From Sporosarcina koreensis (GTDB lineage: Bacteria; Bacillota; Bacilli; Bacillales_A; Planococcaceae), in assembly GCF_000826145.2 (NCBI RefSeq), contig NZ_LN651337.1, positions 1,665,714 to 1,729,713 on the forward strand: a DNA stretch of 64,000 bases. Direction: 5' to 3'. Below the pieces are notes generated by a model. It ran no database searches, had not been told where the DNA came from, and saw nothing but the letters and a program-made list of their open reading frames with translations. The position numbers and the translations under genes are program-made. This document shows positions 1 through 8,423 of this stretch, piece after piece (position 1 is the stretch's first letter; each line of letters begins with the position of its first letter).

Positions 1-295
1 CCCAGCGCCGGTATGCTGTATTGTTTTCAAGCTGCGCATACGTTTTCCCTTCAAATTCCCCGAAATTGCATTCGCGGAACCGGCTGTCCGGCACGTAGCG
101 GGCTCCGGGATACAGCAGTTCCGCCGTCTGCCGCGCACGCAGCAGATCGCTGCCGTACACGGTCTGCAGCTGTTCGTCCGCCGGGCCGGTTACCGCCGGG
201 CGGATCGGTTCGTCGGACCAGCCGACGTAGGCCTTCCGTCCATTGCCGTCCGTCGGCAGATGCCGGATCAGGACAAGCTCAACACCGTGATCCAC
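1..295 (-). CDS. cobC: Histidine phosphatase, probable alpha-ribazole phosphatase (3' part cut off by window edge)
   Basis: Partial gene: a GTG start at 295 and about 98 codons are visible before the window ends. The N-terminus reads VELVLIRHLPT, the histidine phosphatase motif with the nucleophilic His; Leu replaces the usual Gly after RH, a variant I associate with CobC-like proteins of Bacillales. A second family signature, SDLLRARQTAELL, and then FRECNFGEFEG follow. The start overlaps the end of cobS by 28 bases, and it is the last visible gene of the cobalamin operon. The inferred role is dephosphorylation of alpha-ribazole phosphate or adenosylcobalamin phosphate at the end of nucleotide loop assembly. 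A general phosphatase is possible, but the context supports CobC. Confidence 0.82.
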   Translation of the reverse strand, partial: MDHGVELVLIRHLPTDGNGRKAYVGWSDEPIRPAVTGPADEQLQTVYGSDLLRARQTAELLYPGARYVPDSRFRECNFGEFEGKTYAQLENNTAYRRW

Positions 296-1029
296 AACAG
301 CACCTCCATCCCTTCGATGAATGCCCCGCACAAGTCACCCGTGACACCGCCGAAGTGCCGCCGGCTCCAAAAACGGAACAGCAGGACTGCTCCGGCGATG
401 ACCGCGGCCAGGGCGAGGGGCAGCATGACGGTCCCCGTGTACCGCCCGCACAGCACGACAGCCGCTCCCAGGCAGCCTGCCGTCCAGCCGGCCAGCACAC
501 TGCTGTTCAGCCGGCTCCGGAAGAAATGGGCGATGCCCGTCTCCTTGGCCGGTTCCGTGATGACGAAATAGACAGCCATGGCACTTCTGGACAAAAACGG
601 GATGATGATGACCCAGCCCCAGCTGTCCGCATGGGCCGCTGCCCATTCGTACAGGACCGCGAACTTCAGCAGTACGAGCACCAGCAGGCCGAGCACCCCG
701 AACGCGCCGATCCGCGGATCGCCGAGGATCTCATGACGTCGTTTTCGATCTTGATATGAAAAGAACGCATCACACGTATCCGCAACGCCGTCGAGATGGA
801 GCCCTCCTGTCAGGATGACGCCCGCCGCAAGCATGAGTGCAGCGGTCAGGAGCGGGCTGAACCCCGCATATGCTCCAGCCGCATGGATCCCGAGCATCAG
901 GATTCCGATCAGCGCGCCGACCCACGGAAGGGCGCCGTACATGACGGTGACCGTCCGCCGGTCCATCGGGAGTTCACGGCGCACCGGCAGGCTCGTGAAG
1001 AACTGCAGGGCGAGCAGGAGACCGGTCAT
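268..1029 (-). CDS. cobS: Adenosylcobinamide-GDP ribazoletransferase (cobalamin synthase)
   Basis: An integral membrane enzyme that joins adenosylcobinamide-GDP to alpha-ribazole (phosphate) to complete the lower ligand of cobalamin. The 253 residues are the usual family length and contain several hydrophobic helices. The signature GGLHLDGVADTCDAFFS followed by DPRIGAFGV is present in the first half and contains the Asp residues thought to bind metal and substrate. The ATG overlaps the stop of the upstream cobQ-like gene by four bases (ATGA), and its own end overlaps cobC, so translation is probably coupled along the operon. Confidence 0.95.
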   Translation of the reverse strand: MTGLLLALQFFTSLPVRRELPMDRRTVTVMYGALPWVGALIGILMLGIHAAGAYAGFSPLLTAALMLAAGVILTGGLHLDGVADTCDAFFSYQDRKRRHEILGDPRIGAFGVLGLLVLVLLKFAVLYEWAAAHADSWGWVIIIPFLSRSAMAVYFVITEPAKETGIAHFFRSRLNSSVLAGWTAGCLGAAVVLCGRYTGTVMLPLALAAVIAGAVLLFRFWSRRHFGGVTGDLCGAFIEGMEVLLWITVLSLS

Positions 1030-1862
1030 GGCCGTCCCTCCCCGCCATCAATGAGCGAGCGGATGAATGGCCAGTCGACCGCCTTCCGGACGTGCGCCGC
1101 CCAGCCGTCATACTTGTCGCCGCCCGCTGTATAAGCGGCGATCTCTCTGTCGGCGTCCTCCTCGGCGATGCCATGAGCCGGCAGATGCGGGATGATTCCC
1201 GCAACAGGTATCCCGGTGTAGGATTCAAGCCACTCGACACCGTCCCGGAACGATGCCGGATCGCCTTTGAATTGATTGATGACAATCGCTTTGACACGGG
1301 CCCGCTCATTGGGGCGCAGGAGTGCGAGTGTCCCTGCGATGGATGCGAACACGCCGCCCCGGTCGATGTCTGCCACGAGGATCACGGGGACGTCAGCCAT
1401 CTCCGCGATGCGCATGTTGGTGATGTCACGGTCGCGGAGATTCATCTCCACCGGGCTGCCTGCCCCTTCGATGACGAGGGCGTCGTATGCCGCTGCCAGC
1501 GTATCGAGTGACGAGCGGATCGTCCGGAGCGCTTCCTCGAAATACTGCTCACGGTACGCCAGACCGTCTGTCGGCATAAGCGGGCGTCCGCAGAATGTTC
1601 CCGTCAGTATGCCGTCCGGCCCCGGCTGCAGGATAATCGGATTCATGGCGGAGACGGCTTCCGTACGGGCGGCCTCCGCCTGGATCGCCTGCGCCCGGCT
1701 GATCGGGATGCCGTCCGATGCCGGGACGCTGTATGGCGACAGGTTCTGCGACTTGAACGGCGCCGTCCGGATTCCCTCTTCTGCGAGCAGCCGGCAGAAT
1801 GCCGTGCAGACGAGACTCTTTCCCACGTCGGATGCGGTGCCCATCACCATGATACCTTTCAT
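1026..1862 (-). CDS. cobQ: Cobyric acid synthase-like protein lacking the glutaminase domain
   Basis: The 278-residue protein starts at the ATG that overlaps the upstream stop. Residues 1-230 match the dethiobiotin-synthetase-like ATPase half of CobQ: P-loop MGTASDVGKS (7-16), FKSQNLSPYS, QAEAARTEAVSAMNPIILQP, EGAGSPVEMNLRDRDITNM and VADIDRGGVFASI. Full-length CobQ is about 480-500 residues and carries a class I glutamine amidotransferase domain next. Here that whole domain is missing. After IPHLPAHGIAEEDA the sequence goes straight to YDGWAAHVRKAVDW, which resembles the extreme C-terminus of normal CobQ. No residual amidotransferase sequence remains, because cobS follows immediately. It may use free ammonia, have another amide donor, or have changed role. 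In an operon centred on CbiZ salvage its substrate is unclear. Confidence 0.8.
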   Translation of the reverse strand: MKGIMVMGTASDVGKSLVCTAFCRLLAEEGIRTAPFKSQNLSPYSVPASDGIPISRAQAIQAEAARTEAVSAMNPIILQPGPDGILTGTFCGRPLMPTDGLAYREQYFEEALRTIRSSLDTLAAAYDALVIEGAGSPVEMNLRDRDITNMRIAEMADVPVILVADIDRGGVFASIAGTLALLRPNERARVKAIVINQFKGDPASFRDGVEWLESYTGIPVAGIIPHLPAHGIAEEDADREIAAYTAGGDKYDGWAAHVRKAVDWPFIRSLIDGGEGRP

Positions 1863-3508
1863 CGGGCGCCGCCCCCTTTGTGGAACACCGGAATGCCGCT
1901 GTCCATTTCGACTGCGATATCTGCCCGCAGAGCGAGCTGCTGGTGGAGACGACCGAGCCATTCCGTGTAGCTGCGGGTCGTTTCGTCGTCTTTCAGCGGT
2001 TCATCGAACACTTCATTGGACACGATGGCGAGCACGCCGGCGGTTTCCAGTATTTCATCGAGCGTCGTGAGCAGACGCTCCATTTTGCGCTCCAGGCAGC
2101 CGGGTTCCAGGATGCAAGGCGTGCCCGTCTCCCAGCCCGTGAATGCCTCATTTGCAAGCCAGGTCGTCGCACAGTCCCACAGCACATGGTCGCCGGGCTG
2201 CAGCTGCGGTACCGCGTCCCCGAGATCGACCGGCTGCTCGATGGTGACCCAGCCGTCGCCAGCCCGGCCGGCTTTGTGCCGTTCGATCCGAGCTTTCATC
2301 TCGGCATCATCCGGCCGGCCGGAGGCGATGTAGACGAGCCGGCCGCCGGTCTTTGCAGCCCTCTCTTTGACGAATGACTCCGCAAAGGCGCTTTTGCCGC
2401 TGCGCACTCCCCCGCAGATGAAGGCGAGCGTCCCCCTGCTGAATAGTTCATCAAGCGCTTTCCGCAGCCGCTCCATATCGCGGGCGGTCTTCATGCCGAT
2501 CCGGAGCCAGCGTCCGTCGAGCCCTCGGAAATTCTCCGTATGCCGCACGACCAGCCCCTGTTCGAGCAGGCCTTTCAGGACAGAATCTGCGGACCGGGAT
2601 GCCGGCGGCTTGAACAGCAGGAAATTTGCAGCAGACGGCAGCACCGTACAGCCATGCGACCTGAGGAACTCCGTCATCTTCACACGCTCGGCTGCGGCCC
2701 GGCTGACCGCTTTCTGGCGGTAGTCCTCCTGCTTCAGACAGAGCGCGCCGATCTGCGCGGCGACTGCATTGACATTCCAATGCGGGGCCATGGTGCGCAG
2801 ACGGCCGATCCGTTCAGGATGCGCGACTGCATACCCGAGCCGGATGCCAGGGACCGCATACAGCTTCGTCATCGACCGGACGACGGTGAGGTGATCGAAT
2901 TCCCCGATGTCCGGGATGAAGGAATGGGCTTCGTCCGCCCAGTCGATGAAGGCTTCATCCAGAATGACATCACAGTGTGCCTGCCCGGCTTCTTCGATCA
3001 GCCCCCGGAGTATCCGGCGGTCCGGCAGCAGGCCTGTCGGATTGTTCGGCGTGCACAGATAGAGCACATCGGCACCGGCCAGCTGTTCCCGGATTTCATC
3101 TGCAGGCAGGGCGAATCCGCCGGTTTCCTGTGCCTGGATCCGGATGATGTGCGCACCGGCAGCCGTCAGTGTCGCTTCGTACTCGGAGAATGCCGGATCG
3201 ATGAGGATCGCCCGCTTTCCGGCATACTGCTGCGCAAGGAGTGACAGCAGTTCCGCAGCGCCGTTCCCCGGCAGGATCCGCTCCGCCGCGACTCCGTGAT
3301 ACGCCGCTGCAGCGGACAGGAACGGCTCGCCGGATGGGTCCGGATACCGGACGATCGCCGGATAGAGCGATTCCCAGTGCCGGAACACAGCAGCCGGCGG
3401 TCCGGCGGGGTTGCAGTTTTCGCTGAAATCGGTGACGGCGGGCGGCACCGGGATATTGAGCTGTCTATAGAGCATATGCGGATTCGCGCCGTGTTCAGGC
3501 AAGTGCAT
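1859..3508 (-). CDS. Fused threonine-phosphate decarboxylase (CobD) and adenosylcobinamide kinase/guanylyltransferase (CobU)
   Basis: One uninterrupted 549-residue frame carries two enzymes of nucleotide loop assembly. Residues 1 to about 358 are a class I PLP-dependent enzyme of the CobD type, with TPNNPTG (153-159), DEAF and Lys215 in SMTKLYAVPGIRLGY as the expected Schiff-base lysine; it makes aminopropanol phosphate from threonine phosphate. Residues from about 359 are CobU: P-loop GGVRSGKS (366-373), ERHKAGR containing the candidate guanylylated His, LWDCATTWLANE and VSNEV. The join reads FSRGTLAFICGG without an internal Met, so I see no independent start for CobU. These are normally separate proteins. 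The gene overlaps cbiB by 14 bases and the cobQ-like gene by four. Confidence 0.9.
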   Translation of the reverse strand: MHLPEHGANPHMLYRQLNIPVPPAVTDFSENCNPAGPPAAVFRHWESLYPAIVRYPDPSGEPFLSAAAAYHGVAAERILPGNGAAELLSLLAQQYAGKRAILIDPAFSEYEATLTAAGAHIIRIQAQETGGFALPADEIREQLAGADVLYLCTPNNPTGLLPDRRILRGLIEEAGQAHCDVILDEAFIDWADEAHSFIPDIGEFDHLTVVRSMTKLYAVPGIRLGYAVAHPERIGRLRTMAPHWNVNAVAAQIGALCLKQEDYRQKAVSRAAAERVKMTEFLRSHGCTVLPSAANFLLFKPPASRSADSVLKGLLEQGLVVRHTENFRGLDGRWLRIGMKTARDMERLRKALDELFSRGTLAFICGGVRSGKSAFAESFVKERAAKTGGRLVYIASGRPDDAEMKARIERHKAGRAGDGWVTIEQPVDLGDAVPQLQPGDHVLWDCATTWLANEAFTGWETGTPCILEPGCLERKMERLLTTLDEILETAGVLAIVSNEVFDEPLKDDETTRSYTEWLGRLHQQLALRADIAVEMDSGIPVFHKGGGAR

Positions 3509-4463
3509 AACAGATTCCTCCTATCAGGATGCCGATGAGCCAGATGATCCATGAGGTGCGGGTGAGCTGTACGATGGTCTCGTCGATGTCGTTCGCGGAC
3601 AGCCGCCGCAGCCCCGGTCCAAACTGCGGCCGGTGCGACGGCACGCCGCGGTATGTATTTGTTCCGCCGAGCCGGACGCCGAGTTGCCAGGCGGTGGCGG
3701 CTTCGAGATAGCCGCTGTTCGGACTGGGATGTTTGCGGGCGTCCGTCCGCCAGCCGGCCAGCCGGTCCATCAGCGGGATGCCGCTCGGGTTCGGGGAGAC
3801 GAGCAGGATCACAAGTCCCGAAATCCTGGCGGAGATGAAGTTCAGAATGTCGTCCAGGCGTGCGGAAGCGGTGCCGAACTGCAAGTACCGATCATCTTTA
3901 TACCCGACCATCGAGTCGAGCGTGTTGACGGCTTTGTACAGCCAGATGCCGGGCGCCCCGCCTAGGAATGCGAAGAACAGAGGGGCGGTGACGCCGTCCG
4001 AAATGTTTTCGGAGACGGTTTCGACGACTCCTCGTGTAATCTCCGGTTCATCGAGCATTTCCGTGTCGCGTCCGACAATCCAGGACAGCTTGCGCCGCGC
4101 TTCCGTCACATCACCCGCAGCAAGGGGATGCGCCACGCCGCGCGCCGCATCCGCCAGACTCTTTTGTGCGAGTGCGACGGCGATGAGAATGCTCTCCGCA
4201 ATCACACCGGCGGCCGGATGGAGCCAATAGCCGCCGGCCGTTATCACGCCGGCCGCAAGTATCGCAGGCAGCACGGTGAGAAGCAGCAGGAGCACACCCT
4301 TCGCTGACCGGTATCCGCCCCGGTTCAGGTTCTTTGTCAGGAAGGCGATCCACGCGCCGAGCCAACGTACGGGATGGGGCCAATGCGGCGGATCGCCGAG
4401 CAGCCGGTCGAGGAGGAAGCCGATCGTTACCGCCAGCAGATGCAGTGCAATCAGCGTGTCCAT
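3495..4463 (-). CDS. cbiB: Adenosylcobinamide-phosphate synthase
   Basis: A membrane enzyme that attaches aminopropanol (phosphate) to adenosylcobyric acid. The start chosen is the ATG at 4463 (MDTLIALHLLAV), preceded by a good ribosome binding site and overlapping the cbiZ end by 13 bases; a longer frame upstream is only a shadow of cbiZ. The 322 residues have the family length. Recognisable segments are DRLLGDPPHWPHPVRW near the start, WIVGRDTEMLD, VETVSENISDGVTAPL, the AVNTLDSMVGY segment and the C-terminal GGTNTYRG. With CbiZ upstream, it completes the salvage step that rebuilds cobinamide from cobyric acid. Confidence 0.95.
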   Translation of the reverse strand: MDTLIALHLLAVTIGFLLDRLLGDPPHWPHPVRWLGAWIAFLTKNLNRGGYRSAKGVLLLLLTVLPAILAAGVITAGGYWLHPAAGVIAESILIAVALAQKSLADAARGVAHPLAAGDVTEARRKLSWIVGRDTEMLDEPEITRGVVETVSENISDGVTAPLFFAFLGGAPGIWLYKAVNTLDSMVGYKDDRYLQFGTASARLDDILNFISARISGLVILLVSPNPSGIPLMDRLAGWRTDARKHPSPNSGYLEAATAWQLGVRLGGTNTYRGVPSHRPQFGPGLRRLSANDIDETIVQLTRTSWIIWLIGILIGGICYALA

Positions 4464-5920
4464 CCTTTCGCCTCCTTGTAGGTCCGGATTGCGCAGACCG
4501 TGCATTCGAACACACCGGTCCCGATTAGTTTGCCGAGCGACGCGACCGGCCCTGCATACGGAAGTTCCGCCCCCTGCTGGACCGCCGCGACCAGGATGCT
4601 GTCCGTCGACGTTCCGGTCGCCTGTGTGCCTGTGAGCGGGTCGAGGACATTCTCTGCCTGCAGGGCGCGTGTTTTCGCTTCGGTCGCCGTGATCATCGCC
4701 TGAATGAATGCTTCGTCCGTCAGGCGGCCATTGACGAACACCCATGTATTGATGGTGCCGGCGGCCGTTTCGCGCATGGCGGCGCAGGACGCATCGACGG
4801 CATTTCCGACACCGGCCGTGACGGCGATGACGACCGAGAACCCGTCCTCTTCATAGCGGCGGATTTCCGCATCCTTCGTATGGACGGCGGTCATCATGCC
4901 GACTGTGCCGGTCAGCGGGTGCCCGGCCGCCTGCAGATAGGCGGCCATCTCTTTGCTGACGTCATCCGTATTGTAGGCGGCATCCACCCGCCGGTTGACG
5001 AAGGTCCGGTACCAGCCCGTGCCCGGGTTATGGACAGCCGACGAAACCGTTTTCAAGGCGATCGGCGTCTTGAGCACGACGGCATCGGACGTGACGGTGA
5101 ACTGGGCTTCATCCACCTCGAACGGTATGGGACTCTGCACAGCGGACGGCAGCAGGGTCATCTGCGGTTTCGGCAGCGACGGATGCGCCTGCGTCCTGAC
5201 GTCCGCCCCGTAGACCTCGCGGATGACCGCTTCCCGGACGATCTCCTGCGGTTCGCCGATCTTGGCGATGCGGCCATCCTGCATGAGCAGCAGGCGGTCG
5301 CAGTACAGAGCCGCCAGGTTGACGTCGTGGAAAACGGAGACGACGGTCTTGCCTTCGTCTGCAGCCAGGCTCCTGACCGTGTCGAGGAGCTGCTGCTGGT
5401 AGGCGATGTCGAGATGGTTCGTCGGTTCGTCGAGCAGCAGGAGCGGCGCCTGCTGGGCGAGCGCCTGGGCGACGAACACGCGCTGCTGTTCGCCGCCGGA
5501 CAGTGATTCGATGAATGCCTCCGCATAGCGTGTTACACCTGTCCGCTCCATCGCGCGGCAGACGGCCTCCTCATCCGCTGCCGTCCAGCTTGCGAACAGG
5601 CCCGACTGGTACGGATAGCGCCCGAGCTCCACGGTCGACCGCACCGTGTTCGAGAAGGCATGGGCATGCAGCTGGGGCAGGACGGCGACGCGGCGGGCGA
5701 ATTCTTTCGCAGTATAGCTGTCTGACGGCCGGCCGCCGATTTCGACGGTGCCTCCCTGTTTCGGCAGGATGCCCGAGATGATCTTGAGCAGCGTCGATTT
5801 GCCGCTGCCATTCGGCCCGAGGATGCCGAGCACTTCACCCGGACGTACATCGAAGGAGACGCCATCCACGATGAGCCCTTTTCCATAGCCGCCTGAGACG
5901 TTTTCCACGTGCAGCATCAT
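4451..5920 (-). CDS. Corrinoid ABC transporter ATPase fused to adenosylcobinamide amidohydrolase (BtuD-CbiZ)
   Basis: A 489-residue fusion. Residues 1-250 are an ABC ATPase of the BtuD/FepC type: Walker A GPNGSGKS (35-42), signature LSGGEQQR, Walker B LLLLDEPTNHLD and a switch histidine in SVFHDVNL. Residues from about 275 are CbiZ, with HNPGTGWYRTFVNRRVD, TAGVGNAVD and GTSTDSILVA. CbiZ cleaves the amide bond of adenosylcobinamide to give cobyric acid, which lets the cell rebuild incomplete corrinoids. Fusion would place the enzyme at the importer. A similar arrangement is, as I recall, found in YvrA of B. subtilis. The start overlaps the btuC stop by four bases. Confidence 0.93.
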   Translation of the reverse strand: MMLHVENVSGGYGKGLIVDGVSFDVRPGEVLGILGPNGSGKSTLLKIISGILPKQGGTVEIGGRPSDSYTAKEFARRVAVLPQLHAHAFSNTVRSTVELGRYPYQSGLFASWTAADEEAVCRAMERTGVTRYAEAFIESLSGGEQQRVFVAQALAQQAPLLLLDEPTNHLDIAYQQQLLDTVRSLAADEGKTVVSVFHDVNLAALYCDRLLLMQDGRIAKIGEPQEIVREAVIREVYGADVRTQAHPSLPKPQMTLLPSAVQSPIPFEVDEAQFTVTSDAVVLKTPIALKTVSSAVHNPGTGWYRTFVNRRVDAAYNTDDVSKEMAAYLQAAGHPLTGTVGMMTAVHTKDAEIRRYEEDGFSVVIAVTAGVGNAVDASCAAMRETAAGTINTWVFVNGRLTDEAFIQAMITATEAKTRALQAENVLDPLTGTQATGTSTDSILVAAVQQGAELPYAGPVASLGKLIGTGVFECTVCAIRTYKEAKGWTR

Positions 5921-6912
5921 GCAGTCCCCCCTTTCCTCTGCCTGTAGAAGATGAATGCGAACACCGGCGCGCCGATGAATGCGGTGATGACGCCGACTGG
6001 CAGTTCGGTCGGCGCGATGATCGTGCGGGCGAGCAGGTCACAGATGATGAGCAGCGAGGCTCCGTTCAGGAATGACAGCGTCAGCAAGTGCCGGTGGTCG
6101 GACCCGAACAGCAGGCGTGTCATGTGCGGGACGACGAGGCCGACGAAGCCGATCGTGCCCGAGACGGACACCGCGGCGCCTGTCAGGATGGAGCCGCCGA
6201 TCAGGATGGTGAGCTTGCGGCGGGCGACGTCGACGCCGAGGTGCTTCGCCCGTTCCTCCCCGAACAGCATCGCGTTCAGCTCCCTCCGGTTCATCCAGAG
6301 AAGGAATGCGCCGATCACAGTGAACGGCAGGATCATCCAGACGTACTTCCAGCCGCGCATCGACACGCTGCCGAGCAGCCAGCCGATGATCTGGCGCAGC
6401 TCCTCGCCGGTGAGTGCGATCATGAGTGACAGCACCGAGCCGAGGAACGAGCCGAAGATGATGCCGGTCAGGATGATCGTCTCCATATTGAGTCCGCGGT
6501 CGACGAGTTTCGCGAATGCGAGCACAGTGAACATCGTGGCGGCGGCACCGAGCATGCTGAAGACGGGCAGGGTGTACAGCCCGAACATCGGAATGCTGAT
6601 ACCGAAAAAGAGTGTCATCACAGCGCCGACTGAGGCGCCGGATGACACTCCGAGCGTGTATGGATCCGCAAGCGGGTTTTTCAGCAGGCCCTGGAAGGCA
6701 GCGCCGGCGATCGCAAGCGATGCGCCGACAAGCCCTGCCAGCAGGACGCGCGGCATCCGGATCTTCCAGAGGATGGTGGATGCTGTCTGATCCGCTCCGT
6801 TGTTCCACAGCGTGCTCAGCGGGAGGTGCACCGCCCCGATCGATACACCGAGCCAGACAGCCGTTACAAGGACGGCCGCTGAGACGGTATAGGCGATCAG
6901 CGGGCGTCTCAC
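5917..6912 (-). CDS. btuC: Corrinoid ABC transporter permease (FecCD family)
   Basis: The 331-residue polytopic permease is typical of the FecCD family (about ten helices). It contains RMPRVLLAGLVGASLAIAGA and LADPYTLGVSSGAS near the N-terminus, and the cytoplasmic GTIGFVGLVVPHM loop that contacts the ATPase. Residues 1-25 are a hydrophobic first helix. It lies between the binding protein and the fused ATPase and overlaps both by four bases, so the three make one importer. The riboswitch upstream and the cobalamin genes downstream make corrinoids the likely substrate rather than siderophores, which use the same permease family. Confidence 0.93.
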   Translation of the reverse strand: MRRPLIAYTVSAAVLVTAVWLGVSIGAVHLPLSTLWNNGADQTASTILWKIRMPRVLLAGLVGASLAIAGAAFQGLLKNPLADPYTLGVSSGASVGAVMTLFFGISIPMFGLYTLPVFSMLGAAATMFTVLAFAKLVDRGLNMETIILTGIIFGSFLGSVLSLMIALTGEELRQIIGWLLGSVSMRGWKYVWMILPFTVIGAFLLWMNRRELNAMLFGEERAKHLGVDVARRKLTILIGGSILTGAAVSVSGTIGFVGLVVPHMTRLLFGSDHRHLLTLSFLNGASLLIICDLLARTIIAPTELPVGVITAFIGAPVFAFIFYRQRKGGTA

Positions 6913-7916
6913 TGGAACGCCTCCGGATAGACCGCTTTCGCGACTTCCTCCAGTCCGTCCGCGAGACGCGGGCCTGTCCGGCTCGTCAGGTTGGCGTCGA
7001 CCTGGACGACGCGGTCTTCCTTGACGGCCGTGATGTCCGCAAAGCCTTCACGCTTCTTGACGCTGTTGACGACGTCCGGCGTGTAGTCATGCATGACGAC
7101 GATGACATCCGGATCCTGTTTGACGATCTCTTCCGGGCTGATCATGATCCAGCCGTCTTCCGTCACGACGTTCTCGGCGCCGATCTTATCGAGGATCTCC
7201 TGCATGAACGTATTCTTGCCGGGTGCGTAGATTTCAGGCACATCGGATGTTTCGACGAATACGCGTTTCTTGTCTTTGACATCTTTTGTTTTCTCTGCGA
7301 CTTCATCGACTTTCGTTTTCATGTCTTCGATGACTTGTGCCGCTTCTGCCTTCTTGCCTGTTGCTTCGCCGATCGCCTCGATCGTTCCGTACGTTTCATC
7401 GAAGTTCATGGCGTTCTTGACGACGTACAGGTTGATGCCGGCGTCGCGGATCTGCTGGAAGCCTTCTTCCGCACCAGGCAGCGACATTTCATGGGCGAAG
7501 ACGATATCCGGGTTGAGGGAGATGATCTTTTCGATGTTGAGGTTCATGTCCCCGATCTTATCCTTGCTTTGTGCGGCTTCCGGATAATCGGAATAATCAT
7601 CGACCGCGATGATTTCGTCATCCAGACCGAGGGCGAACAGGATTTCCGTGTTGCTCGGCAATGTGGAGATGATGGTTTCCGGTGCTTTGTCGAGGGTGAT
7701 TTCCTCACCGGTCGCATCAGTGACGGTCAATGGATAGGCGACGGCATCCGCCTGGCCGTCCGATTCGCTGCTTGCATCCTTGCTGCTGTCCGACTGTTCG
7801 GTCGTCGAAGTGCTGTTGTCCGATCCGCTGTCTTTTGCGTTATCGGCGCTGCCGCATGCTGTCAGAAGCAGGACGGCGAGGATGGCTGTGAGCCAAAACT
7901 GCCAAAGTTTCTTCAT
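6909..7916 (-). CDS. btuF: Corrinoid-binding lipoprotein of the ABC importer
   Basis: The true start is the ATG at 7916. The 335-residue product begins with a lipoprotein signal peptide ending in the lipobox LLTAC (Cys21), then a Ser/Asp-rich linker (residues about 24-58) that would span the wall. The rest is a periplasmic-binding-protein fold of the helical-backbone class: APETIISTLPSNTEILFALGLDDEIIAVDDYSDYP, then VPEIYAPGKNTFMQEIL and a C-terminal RTGPRLADGLEEVAKAV. It captures corrinoids outside the membrane and delivers them to BtuC. It is the first gene after the cobalamin riboswitch. Confidence 0.93.
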   Translation of the reverse strand: MKKLWQFWLTAILAVLLLTACGSADNAKDSGSDNSTSTTEQSDSSKDASSESDGQADAVAYPLTVTDATGEEITLDKAPETIISTLPSNTEILFALGLDDEIIAVDDYSDYPEAAQSKDKIGDMNLNIEKIISLNPDIVFAHEMSLPGAEEGFQQIRDAGINLYVVKNAMNFDETYGTIEAIGEATGKKAEAAQVIEDMKTKVDEVAEKTKDVKDKKRVFVETSDVPEIYAPGKNTFMQEILDKIGAENVVTEDGWIMISPEEIVKQDPDVIVVMHDYTPDVVNSVKKREGFADITAVKEDRVVQVDANLTSRTGPRLADGLEEVAKAVYPEAFQ

Positions 7917-7943
7917 GGTCGTTCCTCCTGTTTTCTCGCCAAA

Positions 7944-7973
7944 CAAAAATCCCCCGTTCGGACACGAGGGATG
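7944..7973 (-). terminator. Rho-independent terminator, expression platform of the cobalamin riboswitch
   Basis: On the minus strand ATCCCTCGT and ACGGGGGAT can pair across a six-base loop and are followed by TTTTTG. The hairpin lies between the aptamer and the btuF ribosome binding site, as expected for ligand-controlled premature termination. The pairing was found by eye. Confidence 0.75.
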
Positions 7974-7999
7974 AGCGCAGTCGAAATAAGGCGGAGAAC

Positions 8000-8215
8000 C
8001 GCCGCATTTCACCGTGCCTATCCGCGTAGGGTCCGGGTGATCAGCAAAGAAGGCAGGTCTCCTGGCTTGTGCGTCAGACACCCGATCCGCGCCTTCCCGG
8101 GGTTCAGCCGGTGGCGGTTGCGGACGAGCTCGGCACTTACAGTGGCGGGACCGCGCCGGATTTGAACCGGCTTCCCTTTTACCCCCGTCGGGACGGGGCA
8201 CCTTTTTGCGAGTTT
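8000..8215 (-). ncRNA. Adenosylcobalamin riboswitch
   Basis: On the minus strand the leader contains the canonical B12 box (AGCCAGGAGACCTGCC, at 8053-8068), the GCCACTG element (near 8138) and the long P3-P6 region with GGGAAGCCGGT upstream. These are the hallmark segments of the cobalamin aptamer. It sits between a strong promoter (8245-8272) and btuF and should reduce transport and salvage gene expression when adenosylcobalamin is plentiful. Outer boundaries are approximate. Confidence 0.95.
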
Positions 8216-8244
8216 GGTATGTAGTTTGATAGTGTTCCGCTCTT

Positions 8245-8272
8245 ATTATACAGAACTGTCTGGATTTGTCGA
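8245..8272 (-). promoter_or_regulatory. Sigma-A type promoter of the cobalamin operon
   Basis: On the minus strand TCGACA, 16 bases, then TATAAT preceded by TG. The expected transcript start lies about 20 bases before the riboswitch. Confidence 0.75.
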
Positions 8273-8317
8273 GTGCCGTGTGGAGGGAACGCCCTGGGAG
8301 GACGCTTCCCGCAGGCA

Positions 8318-8423
8318 TATCGGACAGTTGGCTGGGGTTATCGGACATTTGGCGCGTGGTATCGGACACTTGGGCGGAAGTATCGGACACACCGCCGAAT
8401 TTATCGGCATCCAGACACAATTC
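8318..8423 (+). repeat. Family 1 array, copy a (five 21-bp units)
   Basis: TATCGG cores begin at 8318, 8339, 8360, 8381 and 8402, all exactly 21 bp apart. The unit is TATCGGACA plus about 12 variable bases. The last unit is the conserved boundary form with CATCC then GACACAATTC. It is followed by a GTGCTCGCTCCCGCTCG-type flank also seen after copy d. The stretch 8273-8732 holds no credible gene, only this array, copy b and the argS terminator. Confidence 0.95.
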
